Shown here: in pieces, positions 7,026-14,903 of the stretch | Layout: every line of letters begins with the position of its first letter | How positions within the stretch are numbered: the first letter of the stretch is position 1 | Source: Alistipes sp. | GTDB lineage: Bacteria; Bacillota; Clostridia; Oscillospirales; Ruminococcaceae | NCBI GenBank assembly: GCA_023667265.1 | Contig: JAMPAJ010000001.1 | Location: forward strand, 330,798 to 394,797 | Length of the DNA: 64,000 nucleotides | Direction of reading: 5' to 3' | Notes under the pieces: model-generated | What the model saw: only the letters and a program-made list of their open reading frames with translations | Database searches by the model: none | What the model was told of the DNA's origin: nothing | Program-made: the position numbers and the translations under genes

Positions 7026-8324
7026 TTAAAGACTATAGAAAAACTTCTTTTCTTCATACTGCTCTTTATCGTATTCAGCGGAATATTCCTTCCATTCGTC
7101 CCCGGCATTCTTTATTATTTCGCCAAGAAGCTTCTCCGGAACGTATTTTTTCAGGAACTCCGAGGACTTCGCCTCCTCCGCAGCCTCTGAAAGATCGCAG
7201 GGAAGGACAGGATAATCGGTTCTCTCTCCGGAAAACTCCTCCGGAAGCTCCATTCCCTCGTCAATGCCCTCGAGAGCCGCATAGATAAGCAGCCCGAACA
7301 CGAAATACGGATTGCACACGCAGTCCGGCGCCCGCAGAACAACAGGAGCTTCACCCTCTGTTTCAAGGTTAAGCTTGATAAGCTGCTCGCGCTCCTCTCT
7401 TGACCAGGCGATATATCTCGGGATCGAAAATTCGCCGAAGCGCCTGTATGAATTGACAGTGGAATTGGTGAAAAGAGTGTATTCTCTGATATGGTGCATT
7501 ATTCCGGCTGTTGCCATACCGATATCCTTTAAATTGTCAGATGGCGCAGCGCCGTCGCCGAAGAAATCGCTGTCTTTGAAAACGTTTATGCCGATGTGCA
7601 TACCGTTTCCGCACTCATTCCTGACAGGCTTAGGCATAAAGCTTCCGTGGATGCCGTGCTGCTCCGCAACTGATTTGACTGCGGACTTAAAGCTAAGGAA
7701 AGTATCGGCAGCTTTCAGCGCAGAGGAAGCATTGAAATCTATCTCATGCTGACCGCGTCCAGCCTCATGACGCGAAGAGACAGGATGTATGCCCATCTGC
7801 TCCAGCGTAAAGCACACGTCTCTGCGGAAATTCTCGCCCTTGTCGTCAGGGGCGATATCACAGTATCCAGCATAATCATGAGGAATTTTTGTCGGCATTC
7901 CGCTTTCGTCCCTGCGGAAAAGCATAAATTCGCTGGAAGTGCCGAAACGGAAGCACCAGCCTTTTTTCAGTGCGGCTCTTGAAGCCTGTTTAAGGAAATA
8001 TCTGCCGTCACCCTCAAATGCCGTTCCGTCGCCGTATTTTATATAGCAGAACATACGAATGACTCTGCCGTGCTGCGGTCTCCAGGGCAGGACGCTCATT
8101 GTCTGAGCGTCTGGGAAGAGATAGAGATCTCTTCCTCCTGCAATGGAAAATCCGCATATTTTCTTTGCCGTTATTCTCAGTCCCCGTTCAAAAACCGAGG
8201 TCATTTCTGAAGAAAGAACGGAAATATTCTTCATTCTTCCCTTGATATCGCAAAAAGTAAGCTTAACAAATTTTACATCGTTTTCGTCTATATACTGCAA
8301 AACTTCGTTTTCTGTGTAAACCAT
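7026..8324 (-). CDS. Glutamine synthetase-like protein, probable pseudoenzyme
   Basis: This is a full-length GSI-fold protein (432 aa) that aligns end to end with Bacillus-type GlnA: KLTFCDIKG, GQHEIDF, FMPKP, NGMH, NSYRRF, NPY. Several universally conserved catalytic positions are changed. The ammonium-site loop DGSS is TAKK (residues 52-55, Asp to Thr52). The metal-binding PEPEF is TSSEF (Glu to Ser130). The metal-binding Glu of VEVR is Val329. The flap Glu of YEAP is Ser300. The Arg of IRIP is Lys317. Retained residues include E132, E187, H193, E194, H243, R312 and R331, mainly glutamate-side and n1 metal ligands. A genuine GS (GlnN) is encoded nearby. I infer a sensor or regulatory role with the adjacent ANTAR protein; an altered ligase activity is the alternative. 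Confidence 0.85.
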   Translation of the reverse strand: MVYTENEVLQYIDENDVKFVKLTFCDIKGRMKNISVLSSEMTSVFERGLRITAKKICGFSIAGGRDLYLFPDAQTMSVLPWRPQHGRVIRMFCYIKYGDGTAFEGDGRYFLKQASRAALKKGWCFRFGTSSEFMLFRRDESGMPTKIPHDYAGYCDIAPDDKGENFRRDVCFTLEQMGIHPVSSRHEAGRGQHEIDFNASSALKAADTFLSFKSAVKSVAEQHGIHGSFMPKPVRNECGNGMHIGINVFKDSDFFGDGAAPSDNLKDIGMATAGIMHHIREYTLFTNSTVNSYRRFGEFSIPRYIAWSREEREQLIKLNLETEGEAPVVLRAPDCVCNPYFVFGLLIYAALEGIDEGMELPEEFSGERTDYPVLPCDLSEAAEEAKSSEFLKKYVPEKLLGEIIKNAGDEWKEYSAEYDKEQYEEKKFFYSL

Positions 8325-8350
8325 AATTATCTCCCCGTCTGACCGTCAGC

Positions 8351-9835
8351 TTACAGGTTCGTATAACCCATAAGATATTCGTCGGCTTCTTTTGCGGCAT
8401 CTCTGCCCTCGCGGATAGCACGAACGACCAGCGACTGACCGATGTGCATATCTCCGGCGGTGAAAACCTTTTCAACGTTTGTCCGGAAGCTGCCTGTTTC
8501 CGTAGAAACATTGCTCCTGCCGTTCAGCTCAACGCCGAATGCCTCGGCAATATAATTCTGCGCGCCAAGAAATCCTGCGGCAATGAGACAAAGCTCGCAT
8601 GGGATGATCTCCTCGCTGCCCTCTATCTCCCTGGGTATCATTCTTCCGGACTCCTCATCCTTTACAAAATTCAGACGAACCGTCTTTACCGCTGAAAGCT
8701 TGTTGTCGCCGTCCTTTATAAATTCCTTTACCGTCGTGCAATAGCGTCTCGGATCGCTGCCGAAAACAGCTGCTGCCTCCTCCTGACCGTAATCAGTCTT
8801 GCAGACTCTCGGATACTCCGGCCAAGGATTGTTCTCGGCTCTCTCATCCGGAAGCTTCGGCATCATTTCCAGCTGCACGACTGAAGCGCAGCCATGTCTT
8901 ACAGATGTGCCGACACAGTCGTTGCCCGTATCGCCGCCGCCGATTATTACAACATTCTTGTCCTTGGCGGAAATATAGCTGTCGTCAGCCATAGCGGAAT
9001 TGAGCAGGCTTTTAGTGGTTGACTTTAGGAAATCAACGGCGAAATAAATTCCCTCTGCATCTCTTCCATCAGCCTTTATATCGCGGGGATTGGACGAACC
9101 GCAGGCAAGGATAACGGCGTCCGACCTTTCAAGAATATCATTTGCAGATATATTATGACCAACATCAGAATTTACAGCGAACTGCACACCCTCTGCCTTC
9201 ATAAGCTCCACACGGCGGTTTATCACGGATTTTTCCAGCTTCATATTAGGTATTCCGTACATGAGAAGTCCGCCGGGTCTGTCCTCTCGCTCATAAACCG
9301 TTACAAAATGACCTCTCTTATTAAGAGTGTCAGCAGCCGCAAGACCTGCCGGACCAGAACCTATAACAGCGATCCTCTTTCCGCTTCGCACCTTCGGTAT
9401 CTCCGGCTTGATAAGTCCTTTCTCAAAGCCGTATTCAATAATGGCATTCTCGTTTTCCTTGACTGTAACAGGGTCGCCGTTAAGTCCGCAGGTACACGCC
9501 TTTTCGCAGAGCGCCGGGCATACTCTCGAAGTAAATTCCGGAAAATTATTTGTCATGAGAAGCCGCTGTACAGCCTGCTCCTTATGATCTCTGTAGAGGA
9601 GATCGTTCCACTCCGGAATGAGATTATTGAGCGGACAGCCTGAAACCATGCCTCTCATCATCTTGCCGTTCTGGCAGAAGGGAACTCCGCAGTCCATACA
9701 TCTTGCCGCCTGCGCCTTTCGCTCACTGTCGGTCATGGGCTTGTGAAATTCGTTGTAATTCTTTATTCTTTCAAGAGGCTGAAACGCCTCATTGTCGCTT
9801 CTCTCAAAATCAAGAAATCCAGTAGGCTTTCCCAT
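8351..9835 (-). CDS. gltD: Glutamate synthase (NADPH) small subunit
   Basis: The beta subunit of GOGAT passes electrons from NAD(P)H through FAD and two [4Fe-4S] clusters to GltB. The N-terminal cysteine-rich domain has the pattern CMDCGVPFC and later CPALCEKACTCG. An FAD-binding GSGPAGL motif is near residue 158 and an NAD(P)-binding GGGDTG motif near residue 300. The C-terminal TAGDMHIGQSLVV closes the FAD site. The length of 494 aa is normal. Its start ATG is 5 nt after the gltB stop region, and its AAGGAGG overlaps the last gltB codons, so the two are translationally coupled. Confidence 0.94.
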   Translation of the reverse strand: MGKPTGFLDFERSDNEAFQPLERIKNYNEFHKPMTDSERKAQAARCMDCGVPFCQNGKMMRGMVSGCPLNNLIPEWNDLLYRDHKEQAVQRLLMTNNFPEFTSRVCPALCEKACTCGLNGDPVTVKENENAIIEYGFEKGLIKPEIPKVRSGKRIAVIGSGPAGLAAADTLNKRGHFVTVYEREDRPGGLLMYGIPNMKLEKSVINRRVELMKAEGVQFAVNSDVGHNISANDILERSDAVILACGSSNPRDIKADGRDAEGIYFAVDFLKSTTKSLLNSAMADDSYISAKDKNVVIIGGGDTGNDCVGTSVRHGCASVVQLEMMPKLPDERAENNPWPEYPRVCKTDYGQEEAAAVFGSDPRRYCTTVKEFIKDGDNKLSAVKTVRLNFVKDEESGRMIPREIEGSEEIIPCELCLIAAGFLGAQNYIAEAFGVELNGRSNVSTETGSFRTNVEKVFTAGDMHIGQSLVVRAIREGRDAAKEADEYLMGYTNL

Positions 9836-9838
9836 TTT

Positions 9839-12800
9839 TTATGCCTCCTTCTTAGTTATATAAAATGCTTCGATCTCAGCCTGTTCGCTGCTCATGCCCT
9901 TTTCCTCCAGGGCAACAACGGTGCTCTGGATCTTTGCATAGTCGTGGGGCAGTATCTTTTTGAAGCTGCCGATATATCCTGCAAAATTGTCGAGTATACG
10001 CTTCGCCTTTTCAGATCCGGTAGCGTCGAAATGCTCCTGAATGATGCCTTTCAGCTCCATTATGTCGTACTTGTTGGTAACAGCCTCAAGGGAGACAAGG
10101 GACTTGTTTATCTTCATGTACAGATCTCTTCCCTCGTCAAGGACATAGGCGATACCGCCGGACATTCCTGCTGCAAAGTTTTTGCCTGTCGTGCCAAGGA
10201 TAACTGCACGTCCGCCGGTCATGTACTCGCAGCCGTGGTCGCCGACGCCCTCGCATACAGCCGTAGCTCCGGAATTGCGGACGCAGAAACGCTCGCCTGC
10301 GATACCGTTGATGAACGCCTTACCGCTTGTTGCGCCGTAAAGGGCAACATTTCCGGCGATAATATTCTCCTCAGCCCTGAAGCCCGAGTTTTTCGGAGGA
10401 TAAAGCACCAGCTTTCCGCCGGAGAGACCCTTTCCGAAGTAGTCGTTGCTGTCACCGTTAAGCTCCAGAGTGAGACCCTTGGGGATAAATGCGCCGAAGC
10501 TCTGTCCGCCGCTTCCGCTGCACTTTACTGTAAAGGTGTCGTCAGCAAGGGTGTTGTCTCCCCATTTTTTCGTGATTTCCGAACCGAACAGCGTGCCAAG
10601 GGCACGGTCGGTATTCTTAACATTTATCTCAATAGTTTTCTTGGTCTTATTTTTCAGTGCAGACGCCAGCTTCTTCATGATGACCGTCTCGTCCACTGTC
10701 TTCTCCAGCTCGAAATCGTAAACGTCGTCAGCTCTGAAGCACTGACCGCCGCCGTTGTTTTCAACAGAGCCGCAGAGGATCTCGGAGAAGTCGATGTTTC
10801 CGCTTTCCGACTTCTTATAGAGCAGGTCGGTGCGTCCGATGAGCTCGTCAACTGTCCGGATGCCAAGCTTAGCCATGTACTCTCTCAGCTCCTGCGCAAC
10901 GAAGTGCATGAAGTTCACGATATACTCCGGCTTGCCCTGGAAACGCTTTCTGAGCTCCGGATTCTGCGTTGCGATTCCCATGGGACAGGTATCAAGGTTG
11001 CAGACACGCATCATCACGCAGCCCATAGTCACGAGCGGAGCTGTAGCAAATCCGTATTCCTCCGCACCAAGGAGAGCCGCAACAAGAACGTCCCGTCCTG
11101 TCATAAGCTTTCCGTCGGTCTCGATAACGACTCTTGTACGGAGTCCGTTCATCATCAGCGACTGGTGCGCCTCCGCAAGACCTATCTCCCAGGGCAGACC
11201 TGCATTATATATCGAGCTTCTCGGAGCTGCGCCTGTTCCGCCGTCGTAGCCGGAAATAAGGATAACCTGTGCGCCTGCCTTAGCAACGCCTGCCGCAACA
11301 GTTCCGACGCCCGCCTCGGAAACGAGCTTTACGGAAATTCTCGCCTCCTTATTGGAATTTTTCAGGTCATAGATGAGCTGAGCAAGATCCTCGATAGAGT
11401 AGATGTCGTGGTGAGGCGGAGGAGAAATGAGTCCCACGCCGGCTGTGGAATGACGGGTTTTTGCGATCCAGGGATAAACCTTTCCGCCGGGAAGATGTCC
11501 TCCTTCGCCGGGTTTAGCGCCCTGAGCCATCTTTATCTGTATCTCCTTTGCGGAGACGAGATATTCGCTTGTAACACCGAATCTTCCGGAAGCGACCTGC
11601 TTGATAGCGGAGCAGCGTTCCGATTTCAGACGCTCCGGAGCTTCGCCGCCCTCGCCGGAGTTGGATTTTCCGCCGATGCTGTTCATTGCGACAGCCATGC
11701 ACTCGTGAGCCTCCTGAGAAATAGAGCCGTAGCTCATTGCGCCTGTCTTGAACCGCTTGCAAATGCTCTCGACTGACTCTACCTCGTCGATGGGAATGCC
11801 GCCGTTTTCATCAAATCTGAATCCGAGCAGGCTTCTGAGAGTGAGCTCGTTATCCTCGCGGTTTATAGCGGCGGAGTACTCCTTGAAGAGCTCGTAATCA
11901 CCTGTTTTCGCAGCCTGCTGGAGCAGGTGGATAGTCTCGGGAGTATAGAGGTGGTCGCTCTTGCCCGAACGCAGCTTATGACTGCCTGAGCTTGTAAGCT
12001 CCGGACTTACGTGAAGTCCCAGCGGATCAAAAGCGCAGTTATGGAGCTTTTCGGTACGTCTGCTTATATCATCGAGGGTTATTCCGCCGATACGGCTTAC
12101 TGTACCTCTGAAATATTTATCAATAACAGTCTCGGATATTCCCACAGCCTCGAAAAGCTTTGAGCCCTGATATGACTGGATAGTGGAGATTCCCATTTTA
12201 GAAGCTATTTTTACGATTCCGTGGAGAATTGCGCTGTTGTAGTCAGCCTCGGCTGCGTAGAAATCCTTATCGAGCATACCGGTATCAATAAGGTCGCGGA
12301 TAGTCGCCTGGGCAAGATAAGGGTTAACTGCACAAGCGCCATAGCCCAGAAGCGCCGCAAAATGGTGGACCTCTCTCGGCTCTGCGGATTCAAGGATAAT
12401 AGCAACGGCAGTACGCTTTTTCGTAGATACGAGATGCTGCTGGAGAGCCGCAACTGCAAGCAGCGACGGTATAGCCGCACGGTACTCGTCCACATCTCTG
12501 TCGGACAGAATGAGGATATTCGCGCCCTCACGATATGCCTTGTCAGCTTCGATAAACAGCCTTTCAATAGCTCTCTCCAGAGATGTGCCTATATAATATG
12601 TGATCGGGATAACAGCCGTTTTCAGACCGTCCACCTTCATGCTCTTGATCTTCAGCATATCCGTGCTGGTAAGAATGGGATTTTCGACCTTCAGAACATG
12701 GCAGTTCTCCGGCTTTTCCTCAAGGATATTGCCGTCCTCGCCGATATACGTGCTCGTATCCGTAACGATCTCCTCACGGATGGCGTCGAAGGGCGGATTT

Positions 12801-14374
12801 GTTACCTGGGCGAAAAGCTGACGGAAATAGTTGAAAAGAGGCGGATCCTCGCTGTCGAGGGGCGGAAGCGGAATATCCGAGCCCATAGAAGCAATAGGCT
12901 CGCCGCCGTTTTCAGCCATGGGAAGAATGCTGCTGCGAATGTCCTCATAGCTGTAGCCGAATGCCTTCTGGAGCTTTTCCAGCTCTTCGTGGGTGTAGGT
13001 CTGCACGCCCTTGTTAGGGATATGCAGCTCGTGGAGTCTTACAAGATTGCTGTCAAGCCATTCGCCGTAGGGCTGGCGTGTAGCGTAGTAGCTCTTTATC
13101 TCGTCATCGTCAATGAGACGCTTCTGCTTTGTGTCCGCAAGAAGCATCTTTCCGGGACGAAGTCTGTCCTTTTTCACTATCATCTCCGGAGGAACGTCTA
13201 TACAGCCCGTTTCAGAGGACAGGATAAGGAATCCGTCGGAGGTAAGGCAGTAGCGCGAGGGTCTTAGACCGTTTCTGTCCAGAACAGCGCCCATAACGTC
13301 GCCGTCGGAGAACAGGATAGACGCAGGGCCGTCCCAGGGCTCCATCATTGTAGCGTAATACTGGTAGAAATCCTGCTTCTCCTGGGAAATTGTACGATTG
13401 TTTTTCCAGGGCTCAGGAATGGTTATCATAACGGCAAGAGGCAGCGGCATACCAGACATCACCATAAATTCCAGCGCATTGTCAAGTCTTGCCGAGTCAG
13501 AGCCGTTGGCGTTTATAGCCGGCAGGATCTTGCTCATATCGTCGCCGAACGCCTCGCAGTGTACCGTTTCCTCACGAGCAAGCATTTTGTCGGCATTTCC
13601 GGTGATCGTATTTATCTCGCCGTTGTGGACGATAAGACGGTTCGGGTGAGCCTTCTGCCAGCTTGGCTGTGTGTTGGTGGAAAAACGGCTGTGAACCATA
13701 GCGATCGCCGACACAAAAGCGTCATTCTGGAGGTCGCTGTAGAACTTTCTCAGCTCATCTACCAGGAACATACCTTTGTATACAATAGTACGGCTTGAAA
13801 GCGAGCACACGTATGTATTTTCGTTAGCCTGCTCAAAAACACGTCTTGCAACATAGAGACGGCGGTCGAAATCAAGTCCTCTCCGGCAGTCGTCCGGTCT
13901 CTTCACAAAGCCCTGCATGATACAAGGCATACTGTCAACAGCCTTCTGTCCGAGAACTCCGGGGTCTGAGGGAACCTTGCGCCAGCCGAGGAACTCCATA
14001 CCGCGCTTTTTCAGAATGATCTCGAACATCTTCTTCGCCTGATTACGCTTCAGCTCGTTCTGAGGGAAGAAGAACATTCCGATTCCGAAATCTCCGTCAT
14101 CTCCGAGCTCAAAGCCCAGCTTTTCAGCCTCCGCTCTGAAAAATCCGCAGGGGATCTGTGAAAGAATACCAACGCCGTCGCCCGTTTTGCCCTCGGCGTC
14201 CTTACCGGCACGGTGTTCGAGCTTTTCCACTATAGTAAGAGCATCCTCAACAACACGTCTTGATCTTTCACCGTTTATGTTGACGACAGCGCCTATTCCG
14301 CAGTTGTCATGCTCAAACTGGGGACGGTAAAGTCCCTGTCTTTCAAACGGAGCTTTTTCTCTGAAATCATCCAT
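9839..14374 (-). CDS. gltB: Glutamate synthase large subunit
   Basis: The alpha subunit converts 2-oxoglutarate and glutamine to two glutamates. The class II glutaminase domain follows a short propeptide; the nucleophile is Cys in HDNCGIGAVV (residue 25 from the start used here). A central domain is followed by the FMN-binding synthase domain with the [3Fe-4S] cysteines in CVMMRVCNLDTCPMG. The C-terminal glycine-rich beta-helix (gxgGqSFGAF and following) completes the protein at about 1511 aa. I chose ATG 14374 because AAAGG and a GGCGTGAG box precede it; ATG 14392 is also possible. It is the first gene of the six-gene operon and has a structured 150-nt leader. Confidence 0.94.
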   Translation of the reverse strand: MDDFREKAPFERQGLYRPQFEHDNCGIGAVVNINGERSRRVVEDALTIVEKLEHRAGKDAEGKTGDGVGILSQIPCGFFRAEAEKLGFELGDDGDFGIGMFFFPQNELKRNQAKKMFEIILKKRGMEFLGWRKVPSDPGVLGQKAVDSMPCIMQGFVKRPDDCRRGLDFDRRLYVARRVFEQANENTYVCSLSSRTIVYKGMFLVDELRKFYSDLQNDAFVSAIAMVHSRFSTNTQPSWQKAHPNRLIVHNGEINTITGNADKMLAREETVHCEAFGDDMSKILPAINANGSDSARLDNALEFMVMSGMPLPLAVMITIPEPWKNNRTISQEKQDFYQYYATMMEPWDGPASILFSDGDVMGAVLDRNGLRPSRYCLTSDGFLILSSETGCIDVPPEMIVKKDRLRPGKMLLADTKQKRLIDDDEIKSYYATRQPYGEWLDSNLVRLHELHIPNKGVQTYTHEELEKLQKAFGYSYEDIRSSILPMAENGGEPIASMGSDIPLPPLDSEDPPLFNYFRQLFAQVTNPPFDAIREEIVTDTSTYIGEDGNILEEKPENCHVLKVENPILTSTDMLKIKSMKVDGLKTAVIPITYYIGTSLERAIERLFIEADKAYREGANILILSDRDVDEYRAAIPSLLAVAALQQHLVSTKKRTAVAIILESAEPREVHHFAALLGYGACAVNPYLAQATIRDLIDTGMLDKDFYAAEADYNSAILHGIVKIASKMGISTIQSYQGSKLFEAVGISETVIDKYFRGTVSRIGGITLDDISRRTEKLHNCAFDPLGLHVSPELTSSGSHKLRSGKSDHLYTPETIHLLQQAAKTGDYELFKEYSAAINREDNELTLRSLLGFRFDENGGIPIDEVESVESICKRFKTGAMSYGSISQEAHECMAVAMNSIGGKSNSGEGGEAPERLKSERCSAIKQVASGRFGVTSEYLVSAKEIQIKMAQGAKPGEGGHLPGGKVYPWIAKTRHSTAGVGLISPPPHHDIYSIEDLAQLIYDLKNSNKEARISVKLVSEAGVGTVAAGVAKAGAQVILISGYDGGTGAAPRSSIYNAGLPWEIGLAEAHQSLMMNGLRTRVVIETDGKLMTGRDVLVAALLGAEEYGFATAPLVTMGCVMMRVCNLDTCPMGIATQNPELRKRFQGKPEYIVNFMHFVAQELREYMAKLGIRTVDELIGRTDLLYKKSESGNIDFSEILCGSVENNGGGQCFRADDVYDFELEKTVDETVIMKKLASALKNKTKKTIEINVKNTDRALGTLFGSEITKKWGDNTLADDTFTVKCSGSGGQSFGAFIPKGLTLELNGDSNDYFGKGLSGGKLVLYPPKNSGFRAEENIIAGNVALYGATSGKAFINGIAGERFCVRNSGATAVCEGVGDHGCEYMTGGRAVILGTTGKNFAAGMSGGIAYVLDEGRDLYMKINKSLVSLEAVTNKYDIMELKGIIQEHFDATGSEKAKRILDNFAGYIGSFKKILPHDYAKIQSTVVALEEKGMSSEQAEIEAFYITKKEA

Positions 14375-14421
14375 TGATCTCACGCCTTTCATTTAATACT
14401 TTATAAACAATTTTCGGTGTT

Positions 14422-14541
14422 CGCGTACCGCTCATTCTCCCCGAACCGGCATCAGCCCCATTGCTGTACCGTGCATACGCGAATAAAAATAAACAATAAA
14501 GGACGTCCGCGACAGACAATTAGCCTGTCGGGAACGTCCTT
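14422..14541 (-). promoter_or_regulatory. Structured leader RNA of the gltB operon
   Basis: On the minus strand a 43-nt hairpin (14541-14499, AAGGACGT/ACGTCCTT plus an inner CGACAG/CUGUCG) starts a few bases after the predicted transcription start and is followed by a T-rich tract. Next, CGCGTA (14481-14476) can pair with TACGCG (14427-14422). This encloses a 9-bp stem with one bulge (14471-14447) capped by hexaloop AATGGG, which has the A1 and G4 required by ANTAR proteins. A competing pairing GTTCG/CGAAC overlaps the closing stem. I find only one clear hexaloop here, so ANTAR control is less certain than at the amt leader. Confidence 0.55.
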
Positions 14542-14551
14542 GTTCTTATCT

Positions 14552-14580
14552 ATTCTATCATATTATTCCGCAGATGTCAA
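14552..14580 (-). promoter_or_regulatory. Promoter of the gltB operon
   Basis: On the minus strand, -35 TTGACA (14580-14575), 17-bp spacer, -10 TAGAAT (14557-14552). The predicted start near 14545 leaves a leader of about 170 nt. Confidence 0.85.
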
Positions 14581-14689
14581 GCGCTAAAATGACATTTTGT
14601 TTATTTTGCCGATAACTCACTATTATTTTGTCGAAAAGTCAACGCTTTATGTAAAAATCAACAAATCAGAAATTTTTTTGCAAAACCAC

Positions 14690-14718
14690 TTGACAATTTC
14701 TCCGGAAAGGAGTATAAT
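14690..14718 (+). promoter_or_regulatory. Promoter of the amt-PII gene
   Basis: -35 TTGACA (14690-14695), 17-bp spacer, -10 TATAAT (14713-14718). It is divergent from the gltB promoter, with 110 bp between the two -35 boxes. Confidence 0.88.
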
Positions 14719-14729
14719 AGCATTGTAAA

Positions 14730-14850
14730 CAGCAAGGGCGCTGCGAGATCTTACGGAGATTTTGTAGCTCCCTATTTTTATGCGCATATTGTACACAATG
14801 GGGTGTATGGCTTTCTGGTTTATTCGGAAACTCATACGCCTCTTTGTATT
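14730..14850 (+). promoter_or_regulatory. Candidate ANTAR-responsive antitermination leader
   Basis: Hairpin P1 is CAGC-AAGGGC-GCTG (14730-14743). Hairpin P2 is GTACAC-AATGGG-GTGTAT (14791-14808). Both are hexaloops with A in position 1 and G in position 4. GGTGTATG (14802-14809), the 3' arm of P2, can instead pair with CATACGCC (14833-14840) over 8 bp, with an extra inner stem TTTC/GAAA and a following U-rich TCTTTGTATT. That would be a terminator mutually exclusive with P2. This is the known ANTAR architecture. The spacing between P1 and P2 (about 48 nt) is longer than in classic examples. Confidence 0.72.
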
Positions 14851-14863
14851 AATCAGGCTGTAA

Positions 14864-14888
14864 GAAAGCCCGCCCATTGCGGTGGGCA
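14864..14888 (+). promoter_or_regulatory. Hairpin just upstream of the amt RBS
   Basis: GCCCGCC (14868-14874) pairs with GGTGGGC (14881-14887) around a 6-nt loop, ending one or two bases before AAGGGAGG. It has no T tract, so it is not a terminator. It could affect access to the ribosome binding site or protect the message. Confidence 0.5.
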
Positions 14889-14903
14889 AGGGAGGTAAAC
14901 TTT

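Noticed and set aside
9743..11776. Long open frame (677 codons) on the plus strand opposite gltB
   Set aside because: It is the mirror of the highly conserved GltB/GltD frame, has no RBS and a Cys/Ser/His-rich composition typical of antisense frames.
14422..14541. Known glutamine riboswitch (glnA motif)
   Set aside because: I do not see the conserved core of that motif; the hexaloop fits an ANTAR target better.
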